Shown: positions 20,010 through 31,721, counted from the stretch's first letter. The stretch: DNA of 64,000 bases from Notamacropus eugenii (GCF_028372415.1 NC_092874.1:58689865-58753864), one strand, 5' to 3'. The notes: generated from the letters alone by a model not told the origin. Numbers and translations are program-made.

Positions 20010-22160
20010 AACTCTGGTGGAATTGGTGACTTCTGGCTTCTGGTCGAGATGAATGCCTGAGTGGAACCAGGAAATTAACTCCCTAACACCAACTCTAGCA
20101 CAAACCTAAAAAATCTTGTCAGGCTGGATAATGATCTCGAAATTCACATGAGCAGCTCTGCTAAGTGACTTCTTCTATCCCAGAACTGTATAAAAAACCA
20201 GTTAGAATCTTCCAGGTAATGGAAAAGGGAGTCACCATCAGTTCCAGAATGGCAGTGATGACTTTGCAGCCTTCTCATATGACCAGAGAAACATGTAGCC
20301 TGAAGAGCTCTGTCTGGAGGCAACAGGAAAAGAAAGCTAGCTGAGAAAGCCCCACAGAGTTTGGAAACCCACAGTAAAGAACCTGGGACTCTGAGGTGTG
20401 GCAGTGATCAGTATGGGTTTGGCAGCAATCAGAACAGATTGTCCCAGAGCTCCTACTTCCTAATATGCTATAGAGGACCCTGAAGATCCAGTATTTTGAA
20501 CCTCAAAGATCTGAGTAGGGGACAAATCCTAGGTTACTGAGACCAGTGTAGGAATACAGGTGACTTAATATGGCTGATCACCCCATCTGAAAGCCCAGAA
20601 GAAAGCAAAGACTGGTCCCAAGACATAACCCCAGTTCAGGAAGTAAATCTGGAGAGAAGAATAAAATTCACCCTAAAAGAGAATAATGTTGTAATAACTT
20701 CAAGCAAAGACACAAAGGGAAAAAATTGATTTTTCAGTAAGACTACAGGAAGAGGGGCAGGGAAGGAGTAAGCATTTATTAAGTGTTGAATATGTGCTAC
20801 ACATTGTGCTAAGTAATTCATAGATATTTGATCATTTGATCATCCCAGCAACCTGAGAGGTAGGTGCTCTCATTATCTCCATCTTACAGTTCAGGAAACT
20901 AAGGCACAGAGGTTAAGAAGTTTGTCCAGCATCACACAGCTACTAAAAATCTGAAGCCAGATTCCAATTCAGATCTGCCAGGTTGTAGGTCTAATTCTCT
21001 ATTCACTGAGTGACCATCTGCCACCTAGAAGACATGAAGCAAGAGAGAAAAAAATAAAACAAAAGCTCTGGAAGAAAGAGTTGTAAGGAGAATGAATAGT
21101 TTAGAATACAAAGTAGCTAACCTTATTCAAGTAATAGACTTCTTAAAAATTAAATTAGACCAAATCGAAATCAATGACTATGAAACAAGAAATTATTAGA
21201 ACAAAAATAAATAGAAGATAAAAGCTGTTATTAAAAATTAAAGACTAACCTAAAAAAATAAGGCAAGGACAAGTCACTTAATTATTGGACTCCTTAAAAG
21301 GTGTATTCTCCTTAAAGTTTTCACACGATATCTCAACAAATCACAGCTAAAAACAGCCCAAAACTCTTAAAGCCAGAGGGCAAAGTGAAAACACAAAAAA
21401 ATCTGCTTATAATCTTCTGGAATAATCTTCAAAAGGACAAGTCCAGCAATTTCACAATAAAAATTCAGAGCCTCCATATCAAAGAAGTATTGCAAGTACT
21501 TTTTCCTCTCCGCCTCAAAAAAAAGAGTTTGAATATTGAGGAACCATAATTAGATTCACAGAAGACTGGGAAACCTCAACTTTAAATGAGAGAAGAGCTT
21601 GAAATGCAATATTTGAAAAGACAAAGGAAATGAGCTTACAACAAGAAAAACTTATACACAAAAGCTTGGTAGATTCTTCAGGGTGGAAATGACCTTTAAT
21701 GGAACAGAGAACTTTTAAGCTTTTTTGGTGAAAGACTAGAACTGAGTAGGAACTTTGAAATGTAAATATAAGAATTAAGAGAATCCTGGAAAAGGAAATG
21801 ATGAAAGAGATTATTTCAAAGAATCTTGGCAAGTAAGAAATGTTGCAGAGTGAAATGAGTAGAACTGAAACAATTTCTACAGTGACAACATTTCAAATAA
21901 AACTCTGAAAGCTTTAGTGCTGTCCAAAGTCACGACCAGCCGCATCTTCAGATTGTTACTTACCTCCTGAGAAGGGACGTGATGGAGTTACAGTGCAGAG
22001 ATATTTTTTGCCCACAGATGTTGTGTGGAATTGGTTTCTTTGATTATATTTTTGTGTTACAAGGGTTTCTTTTTTAAGAAATGAGTGATATAGAAGGGCA
22101 AAGGAGAAGATTAGCACTAGGGAGGCCTCCTCCTCAAAAGAGGAGGTATTGAAACATTTT
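20010..22160 (+). mobile_element. HAL1/L1-type LINE (5' region and ORF1 relic), split by a MIR
   Basis: The 5' part (about 20040-20760) has a moderately GC-rich leader with landmarks 'ggaaccaggaaattaactcc', 'cagttccagaatggcagtga' and 'ccagttcaggaagtaaatct'. From about 21060 a degraded coiled-coil segment (Glu/Arg/Leu heptads in the + frame) looks like the start of L1 ORF1. The following 0.9 kb is A-rich and does not encode ORF2, as expected for HAL1 (half-L1) elements. The element is interrupted at about 20765-21030. Many stops; dead. Confidence 0.5.
20765..21030 (-). repeat. MIR SINE, nearly full length, inside the HAL1 relic
   Basis: Antisense MIR with 'gcatttattaagtgttgaat', 'atcccagcaacctgagagg', 'cttacagttcaggaaactaa' and 'ccagcatcacacagctacta'. 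It separates the two parts of the L1-type element. MIR was long inactive when marsupial L1s inserted, so assembly order or family naming here should be checked. Confidence 0.65.
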
Positions 22161-23254
22161 TGACAAGCACAGAAAATAAGCAGGATAGTTTTGAAAGTAA
22201 TGTGTATAAAATACATACAGATATATGTATGTATACATATGAATATGCATATATACATATATACTTAAAGTTAACAGTATGAAATAGAGACAGTTTTCCT
22301 TCTCATTTTTGGAATTCTTTAAGTTCAGAATAAGAAAGAAGCTTCTCTTTCATTAGAGGTCAAGGACTAGGAAAGTGGAATAATTCATATATTATTAGAA
22401 TTACTTAATACGTTGTTGATTAGTTTTCTTGCAATTGCTTTATTTTTTCCCTCTCTCTTTTGTGTTCCAAAAGATGGCTGCTGAGTGGGAAAGGGGGATT
22501 AATATATATTAGAAAATGAAAGTAATATAAATACAAAAATATCAAGCAAAACCAAAAGTTTAAATTGAAAAAACAACGTAAAAATATGAGGAGGTTTGAT
22601 TATGCCCAAGAATATTCCCGTTTATTTGTTTTCAGCACACTACTTCTAACCTATAAATTCTTGTTTGGTACAATTTTTCAAGAATTAAAATTAATTTTAT
22701 TTTAAGAATTTAGTGTTCTTGACATTGCAGTGTGTAGAGTCGTTTTGTGTTTCTAGTGATTGGCATATATTTTAGAGGACATATTCTTAAGAAACCCTTC
22801 GGTGGATTTCAGAGAAGCTTTCCATAGATTGCTTGGTATTTTAGAAAGAAGCAAAAGACTAAACATAAGCATGTGTATTTATTTGTCTCAGGCAATAGTA
22901 CCGACTTTTAAGGAGCTTCATACTTCTAAGAAGCAATTATTTGACATTATCGGGGAAAAATAGTCCCTAAATTTGGGAAAATATACACCTTTTATCTGAA
23001 ATAAAGGGAATCATCTCTAGGATGTTTAATTTTATTCTCCCCTCCCCCTTTTCTAGTTAAATGATAATTGGTCTTGATTCTTTTTTTTTCTTTACCAGAG
23101 ACCCATATGAAAGAAAAAAGCCTTATTTTCAGGCTTCAGAGATGAAGTAACCTTTGGATAGGTTAATATGTGAATAAAGTAGATTTCATTCTAAACATGC
23201 GTTAGGTTGTTCTTGTTCAAAATCTCCCAATATGAAAATGTTCTTACTGCATTG
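22161..23254. other. Intron 1 stretch, mostly unassigned
   Basis: Contains a degenerate (TATG)n patch at about 22210-22265. Otherwise no recognised repeat or exon; AT-rich. Confidence 0.3.
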
Positions 23255-23370
23255 TTAATTAGGTTGTAAACTCCTTGAGGAAAGGGACTGTCTTTTGCCT
23301 CTTTTTGTATCTCTAATGCTTAGACCTGGCACAAAATAATGCTTAATAAATGTTTATTAATTGACATAAA
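23255..23370 (+). repeat. L2 LINE 3' end, well preserved
   Basis: Sense tail with 'gttgtaaactccttgaggaa', 'tcttttgcctctttttgtat' and 'tgcttaataaatgtttatta'. Confidence 0.8.
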
Positions 23371-23834
23371 TATGGATTATTAAATACGGGGCATTTTGTG
23401 GACGTATTGTTTTCCACGTAAGAGGATACTGAAAACAAATTTTCTATCACTGAAAGGTATTCAATTTTTAAACAGAACTCCTTATAAGAAAAAGCACTAT
23501 TGGGTTCAGTCATTTCTAGCAAAGTAAAAATATAATTAAGCCTATCTGTTTACCTTGGCCTTTTATTATGAATGTGGTACCTAGAGAGTTGCCTTAACTC
23601 TGTATTTAAATACTACCTTCACAGGGAAAGAAGTAACATGGTCAATATATCCAAACAAATTATCAAAATAATTTTAGAAAATGTTGAGATTTTGAAGAAA
23701 AAAATATAGTTGGATGTAAGAGCTTACCTATTGAATTTTGTTATTTGTTGTTTATTCACATTTCTTTGGTGTGTGGAAATTTTGGTGAGGAAAATCCCTT
23801 CACTTATGTAGATCAGGATTTGTTCTGCACCTAT
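23371..23834. other. Intron 1 stretch, nothing recognised
   Basis: AT-rich DNA with no repeat consensus or exon seen by eye. Confidence 0.3.
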
Positions 23835-24000
23835 CTTTCAGAGTTTCTGAGAGTGATGGTCATGGAGACTGAAGGAATGAATAAATGACTTCCCTGTGGT
23901 CATATCACCAATGTGTGTTATAAAAACTTGAACCCATATCTTCTGTATCCTTAACCTTAGGAAGGTTCTCTAACTCCTAAATCATATTGCCCCTCACTAA
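23835..24000 (-). repeat. MIR SINE fragment
   Basis: Antisense with 'aatgacttccctgtggtcat', 'aaaacttgaacccatatctt' and 'ctaaatcatattgcccc'. Confidence 0.5.
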
Positions 24001-24224
24001 TTCAGATAGAAATGGTGTACTCTTTGCCCCAGTTAATATACTCAGACATATCTCGTTCAACAAGTCATATGTTCTCAATGTATAAGCTGTGTCTTAGAAA
24101 TAAGTTAATGATTTTTGTATCAGCAGTATCTCTGGTCTATCTGTACAGAGAGGTGGTTAAGTGAATGCTAATGGCCTAAAATGCAAAAAAATCCTAATAT
24201 CCTCACCATTATCTAGGGAAGAGG

Positions 24225-24830
24225 CTAGGAAGAGGATGAACATTTACATAGGCTAAGTGCTTTGCAAATATCAAAATTTTTGTCATAAATACTGGTATTA
24301 TACTTATAGCTGGAGAAACTGAGGCAAACTCTTGCACCAAACTAGTAAATGTCTAAGGCTGTATTTGAGTTAAATACTGGTGTGTGTTCAACCTTCATTG
24401 TCAAAGAAGACCATGCCATCAGAGAAATGATAACATGACTTGCACTTGACTTTGTTTTGAGTGAGGGAGGGCTGTGCAGGTCACCAGCCTCACTTCTCCT
24501 CCAGAGAGCAGATATTCATCAGGATGACTGAAGATGACCCAGGATGAGGCAGTTGGGGTTAAGTGACTTGCTCAAGGTCACACAGCTAGTGAGTATCAAG
24601 TGTCTGAGGTAAAATTTGAACTCAGGTCTTCCTGATTCCTGCACTGGTGCTCTATCCACTGCACCACCTAGCTGCCCCGTATTGGTGTTATGCTTATAGT
24701 TGGTAAAATTGAGGCAAACATTTGCCCAATCACCAAGCTAGTAAATGTCTAAGGCTGTATTTTGTCTTACTGACTGCATGTCCAGTTCTATCCAAAGTAC
24801 CACGTAGTTGCCTTTTAGTATGGTCTTGAG
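24225..24830 (-). repeat. MIR SINE with internal tandem duplication, interrupted by a younger SINE
   Basis: Antisense MIR starting at about 24235 ('acatttacataggctaagtg'). A block of about 85 bp (24287-24370) is repeated: the second copy is in two pieces, 24372-24382 and 24679-24760, on either side of the SINE at 24383-24678. Shared landmarks are 'tagtaaatgtctaaggctgt' in both copies. Confidence 0.75.
24383..24678 (-). repeat. tRNA-derived marsupial SINE, near full length
   Basis: Antisense copy running from 'tgtgttcaaccttcattgtc' to 'accacctagctgcccc', with 'gacttgcacttgactttgtt' and 'ctgtgcaggtcaccagcctc' inside. About 90% or more similar by eye to the copy at 43311-43614. Flanked by a 9-bp near-duplication (ATACTGGTG at 24374-24382, GTATTGGTG at 24679-24687). 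Confidence 0.92.
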
Positions 24831-25199
24831 AAAACTCACTTTTCCTCTCTGGGCCTCTGTAAAAAGAGGGGATTGAATTAGACTGGGTGATGTATAGGGT
24901 TTCTCCCAGCTTTAATATTTTATTCTGTATTCAGGCATCTCATGAAGTAATTATTCAATGAATGATTGGTTAAGATTTAAGAAAACAGCTTCTAAAGGCA
25001 CCTGCCTAACTTAAGAGGAGAATTCCAGTTTAGCCACAGAGGGGATCTGCCTAGATACACTTCATAGGTCATAGCTTCTTTACAGACAGTTTCATGAAAC
25101 CACATAGAAACAAGCAAGGAAACTGGAAGGCAAAGAATGAATGAATTAAAAAAAAAAAACAGCCCTGGGCAAACAACAGGGTTGGAATTTTTCATTTTA
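24831..25199 (+). other. Intron 1 stretch with a MIR 3' piece
   Basis: About 24815-24925 resembles a sense MIR 3' part ('ctctgggcctctgtaaaaag'). The rest is unassigned and has an A-run at 25148-25160. Confidence 0.4.
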
Positions 25200-26275
25200 A
25201 ACTTTAAAAATTTATTTGACATTTTCCCTCAATTACATGTAAAAAACAATTTTTAACATTTTTTTAAAATTTTGAGTGCAAAATTCTCTTTCTCCTTCCT
25301 TCCCCTCCCCTCTCATTGAGAAGGCAAGCAATTTGATATAGGTTATACATGTGCAGTCATGCAAAATAGTCATATTGTGAAAGAAAACACAGACAAAAAA
25401 CCCAGAAAAAATAAATAAATGAGAAAAAGTATGCATTCAGATCCCATAAGTTCTTTCTCTGGAGATGGATAGTGTTTTTCATAGTAAGTCCTTCAGAATT
25501 GTCTTGCATCATGGTATTGTTGAGAATAGCTAAGTCATTCACAGCTGATCATGGTAAATATCATGGTAACTTTGTATACTGTTCTGGTTCTGTTCACTTC
25601 ACTTTGTATCAGTTCATATAAGTCTTTCCAGGTTTTACTGAGAGCATCCTGCTCCTCATTTTTTTTATAATAGCATAATAGTATCCCATCAAAATCATGT
25701 TCCATAATGTGGTCAGTCATTCCCCAAATGATGGACATCCCCTCAATTTCCAATTCTTTGCCACCACTAAAGGACCTTTGTTAATATTTTTGCACATAGT
25801 AGTTCTTTTCCTTTTTTTCCATCTCTTTGGGATATAGACCTGGTAATGGTATTACTGGGTCAAAGGGTATGCATAGTTTTATAGCCCTTTGGCATAGTTC
25901 AAAATTGCTCTACACAATGATTGAATCGGTTTACACCTCTACTAATAGTGAATTATTGTCTCAGTTTGCCCACATCCTCTTCAATATCTGTTGTTTTCCT
26001 TTTCTGTCATATTAGCCAATCTGATAGGTGATGGGTGGTACCTCAGAGATGTTTTAATTTGTATTTCTCTAATGAATAGTGATTTAGGGCAATTTATCAT
26101 ATGACTATAGATAAATTTACTTTCAACACTGCCTGTTCATATCCTTTGATCATTTATCAATTGGGGAATGGCTCTAATTTTTATAAATTTGACTCAGTTC
26201 TCTATACATTTGAGAAAGGAGGTCTTTATCAGAGATACTTGCTGTAAAATTTTTTGCAGTTATGATTAATGTGTA
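25200..26275 (-). mobile_element. L1 LINE 3' end (ORF2 C-terminus plus 3' UTR)
   Basis: Read on the minus strand, 26270 down to about 25620 encodes the C-terminal part of L1 ORF2p. A segment equivalent to Asp-Lys-Asp-Leu-Leu-Ser-Gln lies near 26240, 'Lys-Asp-Met-Asn-Arg' near 26150, and the Pro-Leu-Thr-Gln-Gln-Tyr-like block near 25860. Below about 25560 is the A/T-rich 3' UTR, matching 790-1100 of this window. Multiple stops and frameshifts. It lies immediately 3' of the HAL1-like ORF1 region. Confidence 0.8.
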
Positions 26276-28455
26276 TTTCCCTTCATCCTAGCTTCCTCCT
26301 GTTTATTTTATATTCTCTCTCCTTTCATCCTGTTCATTTTCAAAAGAGTCTTTGCTTCTTACTGCCTCTGTTAATCTCCTTTCTCTTCTATTAGCTCTCC
26401 CCTTTCTCTTATCCCCTTCCCCTCCTATTTTCCTGTAGGGTAAGACAGATTTCTATACCTGAAACTGAGTATGTAAATTATTCCCTCTGAGTCAATTCTG
26501 ATGAGAGTAAGGTTAGAGCTGTCCTACCTAACTCCTCCATCTTCCCCTCCACTGTAAAAGAAACTTTTATACCTCTTTTATGTGAGATAATTTGCCTCAT
26601 TCTGCTCTCCCAGTGCATTCCTCTTTCTCATCCCTTAATTTTATTTTTGTAGATAATCAACTCATCATATTCAACTCACACCTGTGCCCTCTGTCTATGT
26701 ATACTCCTAACAGTCCTAATAATGAGAAAGTTCTTTGGAGTTATAAGCATCATCTTCCTATGTAGGAATGTAAACAACTTAACCTTATTGATTTCCTTAT
26801 AATTTCTCTTTCCTGTTTACCTTTTTATACTCCTTTTGAGTCTTATATTTGTAAGTCAGATTTTTTCATTCAGCTCTGTTCTTTTCATCAGGAGTACTTG
26901 AAAGTCCTCTGTTTCTTTGAATGTCCATTCTTTTCCCTGAAGGATGATGCTCCGTGTTGCTGGGTAGGTAATTCTTGGTTGTAATTCTTGGTCCTTTGTC
27001 CTCTGGATCCAAAGCCTCTGATGCATTAATATAGAAGTTGCTAAATCTTGTATTATCTTTACTCCATGATGTTTGAATTGTTTCTTTCTGCAACATTTTC
27101 TCCTTCACTTGGGAGCTCTGGAATCTTACCATAATATTCCTGGCAGTTTTCATTTTGGGATCTCTTTCAGGAGGTGATTGGTGGATTCTTTCCATTCCTA
27201 TTTTACCCTCTGATTCTAGAATATCTGGACAGTTTTCCTTGATAATTCTTGAAAGATAATTTCTAGGCTCTTTTTTAAATCATGACTTTCAGGTAGTCCA
27301 GTAATTCCTAAATTATCTCTCCTGGATCAGTTTTCCAGGGCAATTGTTTTTACAATGAGATATTTCCCATTATTTTTCTATTTTTTCATTTTTTGATGTT
27401 TTTTTTATTGCTTTTTGATGTCTCATGGAGTCATTAGCTTCCATTTGTCCAATTCTAATTTTTAAAGAATTATGTTCTTCAGTGAACATTTGTACTTTCT
27501 TTTCCACTTGGACAATTCTGCTTTTAGTGAGTTCTTTTTCTTCAGTGAATTTTTGTAAATCTTTTTCCATTTAGCCAATTCTGCTTTCTAATGCTTCCTT
27601 TACCAAATTGTTGACTCTTTTTAAATGATTTCTTTCATCATTGTCATTTAATTCCCCATTTTCTCTCCCATCTCTTTTAATTGATTTTTTAAATCCTTGT
27701 TGAACTCTTCCAGGAATTCTTTTTGAGCCTGAGACCAATTGGTCACTTTATTTTTGAGACTTTGGATAGAGCAGTTTTGATTTTGTGGTCTTTTTCTGAG
27801 TGTGTTTTAATCTTCCCTGTCACCATAATAACTTCTGTGGTCAGGATCTCTTGATGTTGTTGTTGTTTGCTCATTTTTCCAGCCTATTTCTTGACTTTTA
27901 GCTTTATATTAAAGTTGGGCACCACTCCCAGGCTGGAGGGCACATTGTCCCAAGCTTCAGGGTTTTTCTGTGTAGCTGTTTTCAGAGCTAGTTTTAGGGG
28001 ATTTTAAGCTTTTGGTTTTTTCAAGATGGTATGATCTAAGGAAAGGTGTGTTTATTACTCTCCTGGCCTGTGCTCTGATCTGTGAGCAACCACAAGCACT
28101 CTTTTCTATCCTGGAACTGTGACCAGAGTTCTCACTCCTCTGTGGCTGCGAGATTTTGTGTTCTAGTGCTCCTCTTTCCTGCTCCTCTGGGACTGTGATC
28201 CCAGTATGGGTAATCCATTAGAGTCTTGCACCCACTACCAGCAAAGGGACCCCTGTACTCTTCTTCTGACCAGTTCACCCTGCTACTGTCTGTGGGTTGA
28301 GAGTTCTAGAAACAGCCAGTTGCCAGTGATTCAGTCACCCCCAAAGACTGCTGCTGGTTTGCTGGGGTGAGGTCTGTTCTGATGCAGCCTTATCTGGAGT
28401 ATGCCCCACTCTCACCACCATGCAACAGATTTTTCCTGATGACCTAAATTGTCTT
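26276..28455 (-). mobile_element. HAL1/L1-type element: 5' UTR and ORF1 relic
   Basis: On the minus strand, 28455 to about 27900 is a GC-richer 5' UTR. An ORF1-like frame starts with ATG at 27874 (MSKQQQHQEI). It has a Lys/Glu-rich coiled coil at 27570-27370 and continues to an RNA-binding C-terminal segment at 27195-26866 that begins MERIHQSPPERDPK and continues into a Val-Arg-Phe motif, as in L1 ORF1p. Frameshifts separate the pieces. About 590 bp of pyrimidine-rich (+ strand) non-coding DNA (26276-26865) follows where ORF2 would start in a full L1, which is the HAL1 arrangement. Confidence 0.7.
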
Positions 28456-28884
28456 CGGCTGGAAAAGTGTTATTTTAGCTACTGAGGTACTGGAATGACA
28501 CCTGAAAATAAGTTGCTTTGAATTGTTCCTTGTGTTCAAAAAAGTATTTGTTAATGTTCGTGAAGATGAGTGATGGACTTGGAATTGATTTAACCTTTAA
28601 AAAGGGTGGGGGGGATATTGGAAGCTTGAAAAATAAGTGCAAGCAAGACAAAGACCTTTGCTGTAGCAAAGTTCAGGGTAAAGATTATCAATGTTAAAAC
28701 AAAGCAAGGGTCCCTAATATATTGGTTGGATAGTTGGGGAAAGGTGATCACCTCCACTCTTCCCCCTTCACTGTAGCTAAGGGACTTTTTGTGGGTTCAC
28801 AAAGCTTCAAGATAATTTATATGACCCAGGTACTAACTGGTAAGAATGTGATGGAATTGGAAGGAATGGTTTTTTTCCTAACTC
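28456..28884. other. Intron 1 stretch, nothing recognised
   Basis: No repeat or exon recognised. Short G-run near 28606-28615. Confidence 0.3.
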
Positions 28885-29020
28885 AGAGGATTGTGAGGAA
28901 TGATGGAAGAGGGAAAGCAAAGAAAGGAGGGAGGAAGAAAGGATAGAAGGAAGGAAGGATAGAAGAAAGGAAGAAAAAGAGGAAAGAAAGGAGGGAGAGA
29001 GGGAAAGAGGAAGGAAGGAA
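28885..29020. repeat. Purine-rich (GGAA/GAAG)n tract
   Basis: Irregular GGAA, AGAAGG and GGGA units on the + strand over about 130 bases. Confidence 0.85.
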
Positions 29021-30360
29021 AACTTTTCTGAGCAATGATTTGGGTATAAACCATTCTTTTTAACAAAAGAGCTGAAAATACATGATTAGCTACCAGACAT
29101 GTTGGTCACGTCAGCATAATAAAAGAAGGAAATAATTTCCTCTAATTCTTCCTCTGCAAGATTTTTCTGGAGAGTTTTCTTTCTATGTATAGATGACCAA
29201 AAATAATTTTTATTGTTTGATTTATATTATTTGAAAATTCTGTCTCAAATGTGCTGCCATTTGATTTATGGTACTGCTTTGTTAGTAGAAAATGAACAGC
29301 TCAGTTTCCTCATTTACAAAATAAGAGAATTATATTAGATGATCCTCCAGCTCTAAATCTATGGCCAATGTCTATGAGGAGGTTGAGCCATATTTATATA
29401 ACTATGTTTACTCCCAATAGCCTACATTGAACCTGGGATAGTAAGGCATTCCACAATCATGCATCATGCTACATAAAGTAATAACTATTTTTTCCACATG
29501 GATTTAATTAATTGATAATTAAAAAATTAATTCCACGTTCAATATTTTTGTATTATTGGGAAACTTTCAAATGCCACTTAAAGTTTCTTAAGCCTTGCAA
29601 GACATTTGCAATCAATCCTTTAATGGGAAAAGAAAGACGTTGAAAGTTGTTTCACTTGTTTACTGAATGACATTTACATTAAAAAACTGTATATCAGATA
29701 AAACCCTGTGTATTATGTAATGAATGCCCAGGGCTGATTGCCTTTCATTTCTGAAGAAAGAATCAATTCAGTGTTGGTAAGACACACGTATTTCGTACAA
29801 ATCTCTTAACTACTTGAAAAAGAATGAACTTACTTAGGAAATATCTTTTGTTTGAAGGCTGTTCCACAGTTCTAGTGATTGCAGATTCACCCAGATTACT
29901 CAAAAGACTGCCTGTACTTGGCAATAAATTCTAACTTGTGTAAATACTATGTACATTATAGCTTATCTGATACTTAAATTTTAATGAGTCATATGCTTAT
30001 ATAAAATATTTTAGGTTAGCATTTTCAAAACCTGAATACAGTGATTTAGAATGGTTTCTGTAATTCTTGATGATTTAAGTTACGTGAGTCAAATATTTCC
30101 AGTCATCTTGTGGTATTATACCAAAATATTTTTTCTTTCTTAAAACCTAGAATCAGTATATTTGTATAATTTTCTCTAACAAGCTGAATCTGTAGATGGA
30201 GGGAGGGGTGAACGAGGCATGGGAGAGGGGAGAGTGGGACTTCACCTTTTGTAGCGTGAGCCATTGTCTAGAACATTTCGGATAAGCTAAAGCAATGTTT
30301 TCTTTACCTTGAAAAGACAATTTAAAAATGTATCTCTAAATGTCCTGTAACAATACAGGG

Positions 30361-30366
<6 letters not shown>
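29021..30366. other. Repeat-poor intron 1 stretch
   Basis: Apart from a sense MIR 3' piece at about 29290-29385 ('tttcctcatttacaaaataa'), I recognise no repeat in about 1.3 kb. The texture is typical of unique intronic DNA and could hold conserved non-coding sequence. Not testable here. Confidence 0.4.

Positions 30367-30408
<42 letters not shown>
30367..30408. repeat. (TA)n microsatellite
   Basis: Uninterrupted TA dinucleotide run of about 42 bp, directly before the L2 3' end. Confidence 0.95.
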
Positions 30409-30410
<2 letters not shown>

Positions 30411-30411
<1 letters not shown>

Positions 30412-30760
30412 GTCAACAAGCATTATAAAACATTTACTGTGTGACCAATGCTTGTGCTAAGTTCTAGAGGTAGAATACAAGTAAAAGGAAAAATAGTTCC
30501 CTGCCCTCAAGGAGCTTATATTCTAATGGAAGACAAAACTGAAAAAAGAGCTGAAAAGGAGGAGGAGGTGCAATGGGGGAAGGTACCCAGTCTAGGCATG
30601 GTGCCAAAGTCAGAAGTCGATTCAGGAAAGGAATGATGGATGACCTGGTGCCTTTCTAAAAATGGAGGTTCTGGAAAGAACTCAGAAGTGAAACAAAGGG
30701 GCCAAAAGAGTGGAGGGATCTTCCAGGTTGAGAAGGCACAGAGGTGGAGGAATGTTCTGG
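30411..30760 (-). repeat. L2 LINE 3' region
   Basis: Antisense L2: 'aacaagcattataaaacat', then 'ttccctgccctcaaggagct' and 'tatattctaatggaagacaa'. Similarity fades after about 30560. Confidence 0.6.
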
Positions 30761-30919
30761 TGTGAGAAAGTAATAAAACGAAAAGAAAGTAATAAAAAGA
30801 AAAGAAAGTAATATATAGTTGAGCTAGAAAAATTGACAGAAAAAAGTAATTAAAGGCAGCATTTAGAATCACAGTGAATGAAGACAACTTGGAGAATGAG
30901 AGAGATACTAGAATAGGAT

Positions 30920-31075
30920 TGTAGGATCATTGATTTAGCGCTGAAAGTTACATAGGTACCATAGAGACTGTCAAATTTAGTCTTCTTATTTAGCAAACAC
31001 AGAAAATGAGGGCCAGAGAGGTTAAGTGATTTGCCTAAGTTTGCATAGCTTGTGGTTGGTCATCTATTATGTAAT
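30920..31075 (-). repeat. MIR-like SINE
   Basis: Antisense with 'ggatcattgatttagcgctg', 'ccagagaggttaagtgattt' and 'gcctaagtttgcatagctt'. Confidence 0.65.
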
Positions 31076-31585
31076 TGGAACATTCGTCCTTCCCGGCAAC
31101 TTGAAAAATGAGGAATTCCACCACATGAGGAAGGCCAGGGATGGCAGAGACAGTAGTATCACTTCAACAGACACTGAGTGGGTCATGTCATAATGAAGAT
31201 GGACAATACGTGAATCATCTGATTATATAAATGGAGTGCCAAAGGACTCCAAATAACTTCCTAGTTGTTCGGAGCTCAAAATGGCCAACTTTGGCTTGGT
31301 GATTCTGGTGTTCATTGGTTCTCTTTTCTTACCATGTAGAGTGAACAAAAATTGATGCGAATGAGTAGATGCTTTAATGGGAAGCTTTTCCTCCCTTAGC
31401 ATAATACACTATTCTGAAAGAAAAGTTTTATAGCATAGTGGATTCTATCAATAAGAATTCACCAATTTTACCCATGTGTAACATATTTGTCCTCACTAAA
31501 GCATTTGTTTGACATCGTGTAGGCATTGACATAACAATCCTATGTAAAGGATCTAACACTGTTCCTCCTTGTGTTGTTTGTACAG
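31076..31585 (+). other. Distal intron 1 before exon 2
   Basis: Unique-looking sequence leading to the exon 2 acceptor. The last 25 bases are pyrimidine-rich and end in TACAG. Confidence 0.45.
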
Positions 31586-31678
31586 GCTTATGGAAAAGGA
31601 GCCAGAAGAAAAAACAGATTTAAAGGATCTGATGGAAGCACCTCATCTGATACTACCTCTAACAGTTTTGTCCGTCAG
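31586..31678 (+). CDS. CACNB2: CACNB2 second coding exon
   Basis: Codes for 31 residues, beginning [18 protein letters not shown] and ending NSFVRQ, in phase 0 at both ends. The acceptor is TTTGTACAG and the donor CAG-GTAAAG. It follows exon 1 directly in frame. This segment is part of the variable N-terminal region of the beta-2 subunit, upstream of the conserved SH3 and guanylate-kinase-like domains. It is basic at its start and Ser/Thr-rich at its end. It matches the known mammalian exon almost residue for residue, except that the first residue here is Ala where I recall Ser in human, one base away. The next coding exon, beginning GSADSYTSRPSD in mammals, was not found before 64000, consistent with a very long intron. 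Confidence 0.96.
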
Positions 31679-31721
31679 GTAAAGTGCCTCTTTTTGTTTT
31701 TTAAAATCATTTTGAAAATAT

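Larger units (their letters stand above)
11072..31585 (+). other. CACNB2: CACNB2 intron 1 (20,514 bp)
   Basis: Bounded by a GTAGGG donor at 11072 and a polypyrimidine-CAG acceptor (tract about 31560-31580, AG at 31584-31585). It carries many repeats, listed separately. I looked for the alternative beta-2 N-terminal exons known from other mammals and did not find any. Confidence 0.85.

Noticed and set aside
24383..24678. tRNA gene
   Set aside because: The A- and B-box-like motifs belong to a tRNA-derived SINE. No intact cloverleaf was seen, here or in the other SINE copies.
26866..27874. Coiled-coil host protein on the minus strand
   Set aside because: Matches the L1 ORF1 plan (coiled coil, then RNA-binding segment) with frameshifts, inside a LINE.
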